Assembly: GCA_964524025.1 (NCBI GenBank)
Contig: CAZGBT010000002.1
Coordinates: 1-64,000 of the forward strand
Reading direction: 5' to 3'
Origin: CAZGBT01 sp964524025
GTDB taxonomy: Archaea; Aenigmatarchaeota; Aenigmatarchaeia; CG10238-14; EX4484-224
DNA: 64,000 nt
Shown here in pieces: positions 31,180-39,870 of this stretch. A program made the position numbers and the translations under genes. The first letter of the stretch is position 1. Every line of letters starts with the position of its first letter. The notes under the pieces are model-generated. The model was not told where the DNA came from. It saw only the letters and a program-made list of their open reading frames with translations, and did not search any database.

Positions 31180-33267
31180 ATGCAAAAAATTGAAAAAATA
31201 AGAAAACGTGATGGCAGAATAGTTCCTTTCGATAAGAGAAAAATTGTAACGGCTGTTTTAAAGGCAATGAAAGCTGTTGGAGAAGGTAATAAAAAGGCTG
31301 CTGAAGCTATTGCGGACGAAGTTGTGAATTCATTAAAAAAATCTGACAAAATTATCCCAACCGTAGAAGAGGTTCAAGACTTAGTAGAAGTAGCTCTTAT
31401 GAAAAAAGGTTTCTACAAAGTTGCGAAAGCTTACATTCTTTACAGAGCCCTTCATGCTCAAATTAGGGAATTAGTAGATGGGTATTTGTACAAGAAGACA
31501 TGGCTTGTGAAAGAAAACGCAAATATGACTTTCTCCTTACAAGGATTAAATACTCATATATTCTCACAAGTTGTGCGAGAGTACTGGCTTCACAGGATCT
31601 ACTTAAAACGGAACCCTAAAATAGCAAAAGCCCACATAAATGGTGATTTCCACATACACAATCTTCAGATCCTCGGTCCATATTGTGTTGGCTGGGATCT
31701 ATGTGATTTGCTATTAACTGGATTTACTGGAGTAAGAGGAAAAATTACATCTAAGCCGGCAAAACATTTTAGGGTTGCCTTATTGCAAGCTGTCAACTTT
31801 CTCTATACTTTGCAAGGAGAGGCCGCTGGTGCACAAGCTTTCTCGAATTTCGATACTCTTCTTGCTCCTTTCATAAGATACGATAAGTTAAGCTATAAGG
31901 AGGTAAAGCAAGCTTTACAGGAATTTATGTTCAACATGAATATTCCTACGAGAGTTGGGTTTCAGACACCCTTCACAAACATAACACTAGATTTAAAGGT
32001 ACCAAGTTTCATGAAAAACGAACCTGTGATTATTGGAGGCAAAATTATGAATGAAGCGTACGGAGATTTCCAAGAAGAGATGAACATTTTTAACAAAGCA
32101 CTAGCCGAAGTTATGCTTGAGGGAGATGGTATAGGAAGGGTGTTTACCTTTCCAATTCCTACTATTAATATAACGAGAGATTTTGATTGGGAAAGTGAAG
32201 TTACAAAAAAGGTTTTTGAAACCTCGGCAAAATATGGAATTCCATATTTCGCCAATTTCGTTAATTCTGATATGAAACCTGAAGATGTAAGAAGTATGTG
32301 TTGCAGGCTTAGAATTGATAAAAGAGAGCTAAAGAAAAGAGGTGGAGGACTTTTTGGAGCAAATCCTCTAACAGGATCCATAGGTGTAGTTACTATTAAT
32401 ATGCCAAGGATAGGTTACTTATCGAAAGATGAAGATGATTTTTTCGAAAGGTTAAGCAAACTCATGGAGTTGGCGAAAGAATCTTTGGAAATTAAGAGAA
32501 GAGTACTGGAAGAATTTACTGAAAAAGGTCTCTACCCTTACTCAAAGTTCTATTTGAGAAATGTAAAGCAAGCTTTCGGTGAGTATTGGAAAAATCATTT
32601 CAGTACTATTGGTTTAATTGGAATGAATGAGGCTTGCTTAAACTTTTTGGGTTGCAGCATAGGTGAAAAAGAAGGGCATAAGTTTGCAATAAAAGTTTTG
32701 GATTTCATGCGTAGTAAACTGATTGAATTCCAAGAAGAAACAGGGAACATGTACAATCTAGAAGCTACTCCTGCAGAAGGAGCAAGTCATAGACTTGCAA
32801 GAATAGATAAAAGCAAATATCCTGATATAATAGTAGCAAACGAAAAAGATGTAAGAGAAAGAAAAGCCGCTCCTTACTACACAAATTCCACTTGGCTTCC
32901 AGTCTACTATACAGACGACCTGTGGGAATTGTTAAGACACCAAGAACCTCTTCAAACGAGATATACCGGCGGAACCGTTGTGCATATTTGGTTGGGAGAA
33001 AGAGTAACAGCAGAAGGAGTAATGGCTTTGGTAAGAAAAATATTTGAAAACTTTAGATTGCCCTATATTAGCATCACTCCAACTTTCAGCATTTGCCCTG
33101 CTCATGGTTACATAGCTGGAGAGTGCCAAAAGTGCCCAGTTTGTGGAAAGAAAACTGAAGTTTACTCAAGGGTTGTCGGTTATTTGAGACCTATAGACCA
33201 ATGGAATCCTGGGAAGCAAGCAGAGTTTAAGCAAAGAAGAATGTTTGATAGAGTATTTACAAGTTAA
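31180..33267 (+). CDS. nrdD: Anaerobic ribonucleoside-triphosphate reductase
   Basis: A 695-aa class III ribonucleotide reductase, which makes dNTPs without oxygen. The N-terminal ATP-cone (residues about 3-90, KIRKRDGRIVPFDKRKI) is followed by the catalytic barrel (FHIHNLQILGPYCVGWDL, NIPTRVGFQTPFTNITLD, SMCCRLRID). The zinc site is in CPAHGYIAGECQKCPVCG (CxxH-like plus CPVC). The C-terminal glycyl-radical loop is RVVGYLRPIDQWNPGK. It is followed without a gap by the activase nrdG. A palindromic operator lies upstream. Presence indicates an anaerobic lifestyle. Confidence 0.95.
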   Translation: MQKIEKIRKRDGRIVPFDKRKIVTAVLKAMKAVGEGNKKAAEAIADEVVNSLKKSDKIIPTVEEVQDLVEVALMKKGFYKVAKAYILYRALHAQIRELVDGYLYKKTWLVKENANMTFSLQGLNTHIFSQVVREYWLHRIYLKRNPKIAKAHINGDFHIHNLQILGPYCVGWDLCDLLLTGFTGVRGKITSKPAKHFRVALLQAVNFLYTLQGEAAGAQAFSNFDTLLAPFIRYDKLSYKEVKQALQEFMFNMNIPTRVGFQTPFTNITLDLKVPSFMKNEPVIIGGKIMNEAYGDFQEEMNIFNKALAEVMLEGDGIGRVFTFPIPTINITRDFDWESEVTKKVFETSAKYGIPYFANFVNSDMKPEDVRSMCCRLRIDKRELKKRGGGLFGANPLTGSIGVVTINMPRIGYLSKDEDDFFERLSKLMELAKESLEIKRRVLEEFTEKGLYPYSKFYLRNVKQAFGEYWKNHFSTIGLIGMNEACLNFLGCSIGEKEGHKFAIKVLDFMRSKLIEFQEETGNMYNLEATPAEGASHRLARIDKSKYPDIIVANEKDVRERKAAPYYTNSTWLPVYYTDDLWELLRHQEPLQTRYTGGTVVHIWLGERVTAEGVMALVRKIFENFRLPYISITPTFSICPAHGYIAGECQKCPVCGKKTEVYSRVVGYLRPIDQWNPGKQAEFKQRRMFDRVFTS

Positions 33268-33975
33268 ATGAAGATTGGTGGATTTCAAAAATTAAGCTTA
33301 ATAGAATATCCAGGTAAAATTTCTTGCATAGTATTCACCATTGGCTGTAATTTTAGGTGCCCTTACTGTTATGTGCCCCAGCTTGTTCTTCCAGAGAAGG
33401 TAAAAGAATTAAGAGAAATACCGGTAGATAAAATCTTTTCTTTTCTCCAAAAGAACAAAGGCTTGAACGAAGCAGTTGTTATAACTGGTGGGGAGCCTAC
33501 ACTTCAACAAAACCTTCCGGAATTCATAAAAAAAGTTAAAGCTATGGGCTATTCGGTTGCCCTCGAAACAAACGGAACAAATTTTGAAATGCTGAAAGAT
33601 TTGATAGAGAAGAAGCTAGTAGATTACGTAGAACTAGACATTAAAAATAGATTGGATGATTTCGAAAAATATAACTTAACTGTTGGTGGTGTTTTGACCG
33701 AAGAAATGTTTGAAAACGTTAAAAAATCTGTTAAATTTTTGTTAAAAGGAAAAGTAGCTTACGAATTTAGAACAACAGTAGTAAAAGAATTCCATACGAT
33801 GCAAGACATAATCGAAATTGCTAAAGCTATCAGTGGTGCTGAAATATACTATTTACAGAATTTTAAAACTAACGTAGAAGTAGTTGGGGGTAGGAAGTTT
33901 ACTCCTATGGATGAAGAAGTATTAAGAAGAATCGTTAAGAGGATAAGCAAGTTTGTAAGAGTTGTGAGAAGGTAA
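33268..33975 (+). CDS. nrdG: Anaerobic ribonucleotide reductase activating enzyme (radical SAM)
   Basis: A 235-aa radical SAM enzyme that installs the glycyl radical on NrdD. The cluster motif CNFRCPYCYVP (CxxxCxxC) is at residues about 26-36, and the SAM-binding GGEPTLQ follows. Its ATG immediately follows the nrdD TAA (zero gap), so the two are co-expressed. It resembles the longer NrdG-like / PflA-like activases of archaea. Confidence 0.9.
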   Translation: MKIGGFQKLSLIEYPGKISCIVFTIGCNFRCPYCYVPQLVLPEKVKELREIPVDKIFSFLQKNKGLNEAVVITGGEPTLQQNLPEFIKKVKAMGYSVALETNGTNFEMLKDLIEKKLVDYVELDIKNRLDDFEKYNLTVGGVLTEEMFENVKKSVKFLLKGKVAYEFRTTVVKEFHTMQDIIEIAKAISGAEIYYLQNFKTNVEVVGGRKFTPMDEEVLRRIVKRISKFVRVVRR

Positions 33976-33997
33976 TTTGTATATTTAACCAAACCCA

Positions 33998-34138
33998 CGC
34001 CGGGGGTGGGATTTGAACCCACACGGGCTTAACGCCCACCGGCTTTCTCTGAATCAAGAGCGTTCATCACTTTTCTGATACCTCTGGGTTCTTCATCGCT
34101 CGAGGCCGGCCCGTTGAACCTGGTTCCGGCACCCCGGC
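33998..34138 (-). tRNA. tRNA-Ser (CGA) with 54-nt intron
   Basis: The acceptor GCCGGGG/CCCCGGC with discriminator G is intact. The D-arm is CCG...CGG and the anticodon stem is CCGGC/GCCGG with loop C-T-CGA-G. The anticodon CGA is at 34102-34100. The long variable arm TGGGC-GTTAA-GCCCG and T-arm GTGGG-TTCAAAT-CCCAC are typical of tRNA-Ser. An intron of 54 nt (34045-34098) sits at the canonical 37/38 site and pairs GAGCG with CGCTC in a bulge-helix-bulge-like way. The first 46 nt overlap the end of the Dph6-like gene. Confidence 0.93.
34045..34098 (-). other. tRNA-Ser intron
   Basis: 54 nt at position 37/38 after anticodon loop G37 and before A38 plus GCCGG. Splice ends are assigned from the cloverleaf. 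The intron contains the stop codon (34093-34095) of the overlapping diphthamide gene. Confidence 0.75.
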
Positions 34139-34815
34139 TTCTCAATTATATCAAATCTTTTGATTTTAATAAACCCAGAATTAGTTTTGCTATCCCAAAT
34201 TTTTTCTATTTCCCTTAAAACTATTCTTCCACTAAAAATAGGGCAATCAAGTACGAGAGTTTCGTACTCGCCTCCTTCTCCAGCTATATCTACACCAAAT
34301 TTTTTTGAAAGATAAAGCAACTCATTGATCGTATTCCAATCTAATTTCCTACCGAGCCACTCTTTATTAAAACCGTCTGAAGCGACACCTGTTACGATAA
34401 TTTCAAAACCTTCTTCTATCTGCTTTAAAAGGGTTTCATATCTGTCTTTTTTCCATAATGGAGTTATTAGTTTTAAATCGTACTCATCACAAACAGTCTT
34501 AATCCTTTTCTTTTGAAAATTACTTGCTATTACACCACAAATTATCGCATCTACTTTATCTTTTACTTTTCTTATCAATCTTTCTAAATCTTTTCTTTCT
34601 TCTTCCCCTAACCTTCTCCCTTTTAGCCTAACTTGTTTAATACCCATTAGCTTTGCCTGTATTTTTGTTAATTCTATGCAAGGATGATGAAAGTACCAAG
34701 ATCCTTCTCTCGGGAAAACTGTCAAAAGGAATTTAATATTCAAACCTCTTTTTAAAGCTAAATAAACTGCATAGGTCGAATCCTTACCCCCACTAAATAA
34801 AGCTGCTACATCCAT
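34093..34815 (-). CDS. dph6: Diphthine-ammonia ligase-like ATP pyrophosphatase
   Basis: 240 aa of the adenine-nucleotide-alpha-hydrolase PP-loop family, with FSGGKDSTYAVYLALK at the N-terminus (residues about 7-22) and the family pattern IICGVIASNFQKKR...L.LITPLWKKDR and GEGGEYETLVLDCP. This is the archaeal Dph6/MJ0570 type, which amidates diphthine on EF-2. The last 14 codons run into tRNA-Ser and the TGA lies in the tRNA intron, so the C-terminus after FDIIEK is probably accidental. It is divergent from the YjbQ-like gene with only 9 bp between starts. Confidence 0.85.
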   Translation of the reverse strand: MDVAALFSGGKDSTYAVYLALKRGLNIKFLLTVFPREGSWYFHHPCIELTKIQAKLMGIKQVRLKGRRLGEEERKDLERLIRKVKDKVDAIICGVIASNFQKKRIKTVCDEYDLKLITPLWKKDRYETLLKQIEEGFEIIVTGVASDGFNKEWLGRKLDWNTINELLYLSKKFGVDIAGEGGEYETLVLDCPIFSGRIVLREIEKIWDSKTNSGFIKIKRFDIIEKPGCRNQVQRAGLER

Positions 34816-34824
34816 ATCTATTTT

Positions 34825-35238
34825 ATGAAAGTCTATCAGGAAATAGTTAAGATAAAAACTAAGAGAATTTACGATAGAATTAAATTAACAGAAAAACTCC
34901 AAGAAATAGTAAGAAGGTCAAAAATAAAAAACGGTATGCTTTTTGCAAATGCTTTGCATAATACTGCTTGCATTTTAATCCAAGAAGACGATGAAACCAT
35001 TTTTAAAGATTTAGAAAAAGTCCTAGAAAGAATAGCCCCGCTTAAAGAAAAATATGAGCATGATTATGAAGGTAACGAAAATGCTACGGCCCACCAAAAA
35101 TCGATGATACTTAAAACATTTTTTACAGTTCCTGTAATTGATGGAAAACTGATTAAGGGAACTTGGCAGGACTTTTGGTTTTTAGAGTTGTTTGAAGCAA
35201 GAGAGAGGAAAATAGTAGTAACCGTAATAGGAGAATAG
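34825..35238 (+). CDS. YjbQ/UPF0047 family protein
   Basis: 137 aa, the usual family length. Motifs: GMLFANALHNTACILIQEDDE (conserved H-T-A-C-I-x-I-x-E) and HDYEGNENATAHQKSMIL (H-x-x-S-[ML]), then GTWQDFWFLELFEARER.K (GTWQ.I...E.D.PR.R). Members bind metal and some show thiamine-phosphate synthase activity, and the physiological role is uncertain. The start ATG 34825 is only 9 bp from the divergent dph6 start. It ends with TAG. Confidence 0.88.
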   Translation: MKVYQEIVKIKTKRIYDRIKLTEKLQEIVRRSKIKNGMLFANALHNTACILIQEDDETIFKDLEKVLERIAPLKEKYEHDYEGNENATAHQKSMILKTFFTVPVIDGKLIKGTWQDFWFLELFEARERKIVVTVIGE

Positions 35239-35266
35239 GATTTTAAAGAAAACGATAATCATTAAT

Positions 35267-36796
35267 TTGATGGAAATAATAAGAGAAGGTCTATTAGAGC
35301 CAAGAGATTATCAGCTAAAAATAGCAAAAGTAGCTTCACACTTTAATACCCTAGTAGTACTCCCCACTGGTTTAGGAAAAACTATAATAGCAATTCTGGT
35401 TGCCGCAAATAGGCTAAAAAAATATCCGGGCAGTAAAATTTTGATGCTAGCCCCAACAAGACCTCTTTGTGTGCAGCATAAAAAGAGTTTTGAAAAATTT
35501 ACAACCATAAAAAGTTATCAAATAGTTGCGGTAACTGGAAAGTTTGATATTTATAAGCGGAAGAGACTTTACAACAGAGGAAAAATAGTAACCGCAACCC
35601 CTCAATGCATTTTAAACGATATCAGAAGAGGCTATTTCGATCTTTCTAATGTTTCACTTCTAGTTATAGACGAAGCTCACAGAGCTGTAGGAAATTATGC
35701 TTATGTTGATATAGCAAAAATCTACGTAAAATCTTCAAAGTTCCCATTAATATTAGGTTTAACGGCTTCTCCAGGAGGAAGGTTGGAACGTATAGAAGAA
35801 GTAAGAAAAAATTTGTTCATCGAAAAGGTTGAAATCAGAAGTGAAAGCGATAGAGACGTTAGACCTTATGTTAAAAGGATTAAAAAAGAATGGATCTACG
35901 TAGAATTACCTAAAGAAATGCAAGTTATTAGGAACATTTTGGAAGATTGTCTTGGTGAATGTTTAGAATGGCTAAAAGAGCATGGTTTTATTACATCAAA
36001 AAAGATAACAAAAAAACTTCTGCTCATTTTGCAAAAGGAAATTTCTGAAAAGATTAGCGAGGGTAAAACAATATTATATTCGGCTGCCAAAAAAGTTGCT
36101 GAAGCATTAAAGTATGTCTACGCTTTAGAACTTCTAGAAACGCAAGGCATCTCACCACTTTACGAATTTTTAAAAGAACTTAATAGAAGCAACAAAAAAA
36201 GTGATAGAAGCATAACAAAAGACCCTAGGATTATTTTTGCTTTAAGAAAAGTTGAAAAACTCATAGAAAAAGGAATTGAGCATCCGAAGATGGATAAATT
36301 AATTCAAATAGTAAAAGAGTTGGTATTAAAAGATCCAAAAATAAAAATTATAGTCTTTGCTAATTATAGAGCTACGGTTGATAGAATTAACAGAAAGTTG
36401 ATTGAAAACGGGCTTAAATCGAATGTTCTGATTGGACAAGCTTCTAAGAAAACTAAAGGATTGAGCCAAAGAGAACAAGTAGAAATATTAAGAAGATTTG
36501 CTAGAAGAGAGTTTAATGTGCTTGTTGCAACTAGCATAGGAGAAGAGGGTTTAGATATAGTTGATACAGACGTTGCAATTTTTTACGAAGCTGTTCCTTC
36601 TGAAATTAGGATGATCCAAAGAAGAGGTAGAGTTGGTAGACAAAAGGCAGGCAAATTAATAATACTACTTACCAAAGGGACTATGGACGAAGCATTTTAC
36701 TGGGCTGCATTTCATAAGTTAAGAAAGATGAGAAGTATACTCTATGAAATGAAGGAAAGAAGTAAAGGTTTTAGTTTATTAGATTGGACAGGATGA
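35267..36796 (+). CDS. hef: Hef-type SF2 helicase (FANCM/Mph1-like), separate from its nuclease
   Basis: 509 aa. Helicase motifs: Q-like PRDYQLKIA, I LPTGLGKT, Ia APTRPLC, II VIDEAHRA, III TASPGG, IV IIVFANYRATVDRI, V TSIGEEGLDI, VI IQRRGRVGR. An insert between the two RecA domains matches the Hef helical domain. Hef normally fuses this helicase to an XPF nuclease. Here the two are separate genes with a 4-bp ATGA overlap. It remodels stalled forks and branched DNA. ATG starts at 35270 (second Met) are also possible. Confidence 0.9.
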   Translation: MMEIIREGLLEPRDYQLKIAKVASHFNTLVVLPTGLGKTIIAILVAANRLKKYPGSKILMLAPTRPLCVQHKKSFEKFTTIKSYQIVAVTGKFDIYKRKRLYNRGKIVTATPQCILNDIRRGYFDLSNVSLLVIDEAHRAVGNYAYVDIAKIYVKSSKFPLILGLTASPGGRLERIEEVRKNLFIEKVEIRSESDRDVRPYVKRIKKEWIYVELPKEMQVIRNILEDCLGECLEWLKEHGFITSKKITKKLLLILQKEISEKISEGKTILYSAAKKVAEALKYVYALELLETQGISPLYEFLKELNRSNKKSDRSITKDPRIIFALRKVEKLIEKGIEHPKMDKLIQIVKELVLKDPKIKIIVFANYRATVDRINRKLIENGLKSNVLIGQASKKTKGLSQREQVEILRRFARREFNVLVATSIGEEGLDIVDTDVAIFYEAVPSEIRMIQRRGRVGRQKAGKLIILLTKGTMDEAFYWAAFHKLRKMRSILYEMKERSKGFSLLDWTG

Positions 36797-37449
36797 TTGA
36801 AAGACAAAAAGTTTTAGAAAAGGGTGCAATAATTGTTGACTATAGAGAAAAAGAAATTACAGACATATTAAAAAAACTAGGAGCCAGAATTATTGAAACA
36901 AACCTTAAAATTGGAGATTTTATTTGTTGTAACGGCTTTCTTTGCATAGAAAGAAAAAGCTATAACGATTTTGTTTCTTCGATTATAGACGGTAGGCTTT
37001 TTAAACAGGTCTTAAAGATGAAAAGAGCATTTCCAAAGGTCTTGTTGCTAGTAGAAATCGGTAAAACTAAGAGGAATTTTAATGAAAATGCATTTTACGC
37101 TGCACTCGCAACTTTGTACCTTCAATTCGAAATTCCAATAATATATAGCAAAAGCAAGGAAGAAACTGCAAAGCTAATTTTATGGTTAAATAAAAAATAT
37201 AAAAGCAAAGGAAACTTTTCAAGCTTTAGCTTTATAAAGAAACCTAAAAATCTAGATGAAATAAAGGAAAAGATACTGGCTTCTTTCCCTTCCATAAATT
37301 TAAAACTTGCTAAGAGGTTACTAAAGAAGTTTGGAAGTCTAGAAAAAGTTTTTCAAGCTAGAACGTTTCAGTTAGAAAAGGTTAAAGGAATAGGAGAAAA
37401 AACTTCTAAGCTTTTCAAGAAAATACTAACAGAGAAATACAGAGGATGA
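36793..37449 (+). CDS. XPF/ERCC4-type structure-specific nuclease with HhH (Hef nuclease half)
   Basis: About 218 aa. The ERCC4 nuclease core has IIVDYREKEI, then GDFICCNGFLCIERKSYNDFVSSI (GD.n.ERK.x.D motif with catalytic residues). The tandem helix-hairpin-helix C-terminus (LLKKFGSLEKVFQA..QLEKVKGIGEKTSKLF) binds DNA. I choose ATG 36793, which overlaps the helicase TGA as ATGA, over the upstream TTG 36784. It cuts fork and flap DNA, working with the neighbouring helicase as a split Hef and possibly PCNA. Confidence 0.9.
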   Translation: MIERQKVLEKGAIIVDYREKEITDILKKLGARIIETNLKIGDFICCNGFLCIERKSYNDFVSSIIDGRLFKQVLKMKRAFPKVLLLVEIGKTKRNFNENAFYAALATLYLQFEIPIIYSKSKEETAKLILWLNKKYKSKGNFSSFSFIKKPKNLDEIKEKILASFPSINLKLAKRLLKKFGSLEKVFQARTFQLEKVKGIGEKTSKLFKKILTEKYRG

Positions 37450-38345
37450 AAAATTTAATAGTCGGTATCGACATAGGTACAACAACTGGAATAGCAATTT
37501 TGGATACAAAAGGAAACTTACTTGAGCTTTTTAGTAAAAAGCATTTAAGACTAAACGATCTGATAAATTCCGTAACGAAATTTGGAAAGCCTCTTATAAT
37601 AGCAACTGACGTCAATCCTCCTCCTAAGAAAATTAAAAGAATAGCTGAAAAAGTAGGTGGCAAATTATTTGTTCCAAAACATTCTCTTAGCATAAAAGAA
37701 AAGCAAAAACTTATATCAAAACTTAAATTAAGCATTTCTAGCAAACATGAAGAAGATGCGCTAGCTTCTGCTTTAAAGGCGTATAATTATTATTCAAAGC
37801 TATTCAAAAGGGTGGAGGAAAGACTAAGAGACAAAAATTTAGATAACTATTATGAATCTGTTATAGAAAGAATCGTAAGAAAAGGTGGCAACATAAAGCA
37901 GGCTATCGAATTTCTCTTAAAACCTAAGAAAAGGAAAAAAGAAGTTAGAGCAAAATTTGCACAAAAACCGAAAAGAAGAAAGAAAGTTAGGAAAATAAAG
38001 AAAGTAGTCGAAGTTGATCTTAAAATTTTAAAAGAAAAGATTAGGAGATTAGAAAGCTATATCGAACTAATTAAGAAAATAGAAAAATTAAAAAGAAAAG
38101 GATATGCCTTAGTTATAAATTTAGATAAGCTTTCTACCACTCAACTCCTGGAAATAGAAAAATACATTGGTTTTAGGAATTTAGTTGTTTTCTCCAATGA
38201 CCTTAATAAAATTCTTTTAGTCAAAAGGTTTAAACCGTTATGTATATTAAGCGAATTTATTTATGAGTTTAGGAAAGATGTTAGGATCGAAGAGATGGAA
38301 GGAGAAAAAGTTGTTAAAAGAAAAGAAATTAAAACAAGCTGTTAA
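37446..38345 (+). CDS. DUF460 family protein, short form (RNase H-like fold)
   Basis: 299 aa. The N-terminal half is an actin/RuvC-like RNase H fold: IVGIDIGTTTGIAILDTKGNLL, LIIATDVNPPPKKIKRIAEK, and EEDALASALKAYNYY with acidic residues spaced as in RuvC-type nucleases. The middle is very Lys/Arg-rich and the C-terminal part has a coiled segment. Archaeal DUF460 proteins are usually about 600 aa or more, so this is a reduced version. It overlaps the XPF-nuclease gene by ATGA, pointing to a DNA repair role. Confidence 0.8.
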   Translation: MKNLIVGIDIGTTTGIAILDTKGNLLELFSKKHLRLNDLINSVTKFGKPLIIATDVNPPPKKIKRIAEKVGGKLFVPKHSLSIKEKQKLISKLKLSISSKHEEDALASALKAYNYYSKLFKRVEERLRDKNLDNYYESVIERIVRKGGNIKQAIEFLLKPKKRKKEVRAKFAQKPKRRKKVRKIKKVVEVDLKILKEKIRRLESYIELIKKIEKLKRKGYALVINLDKLSTTQLLEIEKYIGFRNLVVFSNDLNKILLVKRFKPLCILSEFIYEFRKDVRIEEMEGEKVVKRKEIKTSC

Positions 38346-38835
38346 GTTTATAGTTTTGTTAAATTTATTAAGTTTGCCAATTCACCTTATAACTTTTTTT
38401 AAGTTAAGATGGGTATCTCTTCAAATTGTAGAAGCTAATTTGATTAAATTTCTCCTTTCACCATTAACGAAAGTAAAAACTGAAGGGCCCTTTCTTTTTC
38501 TTGAAAATGAATTTGTAGCTAAAATTTCTTGGGATTCTACTGGTTGGAAATCCTTTTTATTTTTCATAGCATTAATACTAGCAACTCCAGTTAATTTTAA
38601 GAGAAAATTTTTTCCAATTTTGGTTGGCCTGCCAGCCATATTTTTTATAAATTTGGCAAGAATTCTTACAACAATCCTTATAGCGTTAAAATTTGGGATA
38701 AGCTATTTTGAAATAGTACATTCATATCTGTGGAGGTGGTGTACAATTTTTGTAACTATCTTCTTATGGTTTTTATGGCTACAGCAAGAATTTAATATTA
38801 GATGGAAGTTAATTTGGAAGAGAAATTTAAGATAA
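38263..38835 (+). CDS. Archaeosortase/exosortase-like membrane protein
   Basis: 190 aa with about five membrane spans. The family block KISWDSTGWKSFLFFIALILATP is followed by PAIFFINLARILTTILIAL (conserved Arg) and FEIVHSYLW (conserved His). This is the Cys-Arg-His layout of exosortase/archaeosortase transpeptidases. The position of the catalytic Cys (D-C-T-G-W) is Ser here, encoded TCT at about 38537. These enzymes process C-terminal sorting signals of surface proteins. The gene starts inside the DUF460 gene (83-bp overlap). Start ATG 38278 is also possible. Confidence 0.75.
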   Translation: MSLGKMLGSKRWKEKKLLKEKKLKQAVKFIVLLNLLSLPIHLITFFKLRWVSLQIVEANLIKFLLSPLTKVKTEGPFLFLENEFVAKISWDSTGWKSFLFFIALILATPVNFKRKFFPILVGLPAIFFINLARILTTILIALKFGISYFEIVHSYLWRWCTIFVTIFLWFLWLQQEFNIRWKLIWKRNLR

Positions 38836-39839
38836 GCTTGCTTAATTTAGAGAAAAAAATTCTTGATTTAGAAGGGTTGGTTGGGGATATTTTAAAAAAG
38901 ATCGAAAAAAGTAAACCAGAAGATTTTAGTGAAAGAATCGAGGAAATAGAAGATTTGGTTGCCGTAAATCAACTTGCTATTGTAGAACTTAAAGAAAAAA
39001 TAGAGAAATTAAAAAAAGAAGAACCAACTTTTTTAGAAAAGAGAATTAAAAAGCTCGAAGAAAGTTTGGAAAATTTAGAAAATAGATTCAACAATTTTTC
39101 TTCTCTCCTAAAAGAGGAAATTAAAGAGATTGAAACAAAAAAGCCATATGATTTTCAATTTCTTTCATCAAGGATAAGTGAGATTAAAGAAAGATTAACT
39201 GAACTTTCAAAATCGATTGCAAAATTGGAATTTAAAGTGGGGGAAATAGAAGAAGAGTTCAACTCTTTTAAGCAAAAATTTAAGTCAAACGTTTTTTTAG
39301 AAATTACATCTCAAATTACAAAAATCAAATCAAGGGTTTCAAGTTTAGAAGGAAAGGTGGAAACGCTTGGCAATGTTTTAAGCGATTTAGCAAAAGACTT
39401 TTCTAAAGTAGAAAAGGTTTACTCAAAAATAGAAACGTTTGACTTACTTGCCAGTGACAAGCTAAAAAAAGAATTACAAAAAATTAAATCAATCGAAGAA
39501 ATTATTTCGAAGCTAAAGGAACAATTTAAAGAAACTTACGAAAGGATTAAAGAAAAAACAGCAGAACTAAAAGGCTTAGATGATAAAGTTAGTCTTTTAA
39601 AAGAAAGCATAGAAGAAAAGATCAAAAACATGAGAACCTTAGTTGAAGACTTAGAAAAGAGGTTTGAGCAAGTAAACAAAAGAATAGACGAGCTTGAAAG
39701 AATGGAAAGATTAGAAAAAATAGAAGAGAAAATAAGTAATCTAGAAAAACTTAAAGAAAGAGTTGAAAAACTATCGGAAAGATTTGCAATATTAGAAGAA
39801 TTTTTGAGAAAAAAGAAAAAACCTATAGTCCTAGAATAA
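38802..39839 (+). CDS. Long coiled-coil protein
   Basis: 345 aa, almost all Lys/Glu/Leu heptads (LEEKFKISLLNLEKKILDLEGL... to LSERFAILEEFLRKKKKP), with no signal peptide, membrane span or recognised domain. SMC-like or structural coiled-coil proteins look like this by composition, so homology cannot be claimed. It overlaps the archaeosortase gene by 34 bp and ends 31 bp before cdc48. It may be a cell-architecture protein or an AAA-ATPase partner. Confidence 0.75.
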   Translation: MEVNLEEKFKISLLNLEKKILDLEGLVGDILKKIEKSKPEDFSERIEEIEDLVAVNQLAIVELKEKIEKLKKEEPTFLEKRIKKLEESLENLENRFNNFSSLLKEEIKEIETKKPYDFQFLSSRISEIKERLTELSKSIAKLEFKVGEIEEEFNSFKQKFKSNVFLEITSQITKIKSRVSSLEGKVETLGNVLSDLAKDFSKVEKVYSKIETFDLLASDKLKKELQKIKSIEEIISKLKEQFKETYERIKEKTAELKGLDDKVSLLKESIEEKIKNMRTLVEDLEKRFEQVNKRIDELERMERLEKIEEKISNLEKLKERVEKLSERFAILEEFLRKKKKPIVLE

Positions 39840-39870
39840 TTTTTTAAATTGAGTAATCCTTTTAGCAATT

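Noticed and set aside
38802..39839. SMC or Rad50-like ATPase
   Set aside because: Only a coiled coil; no Walker motifs.
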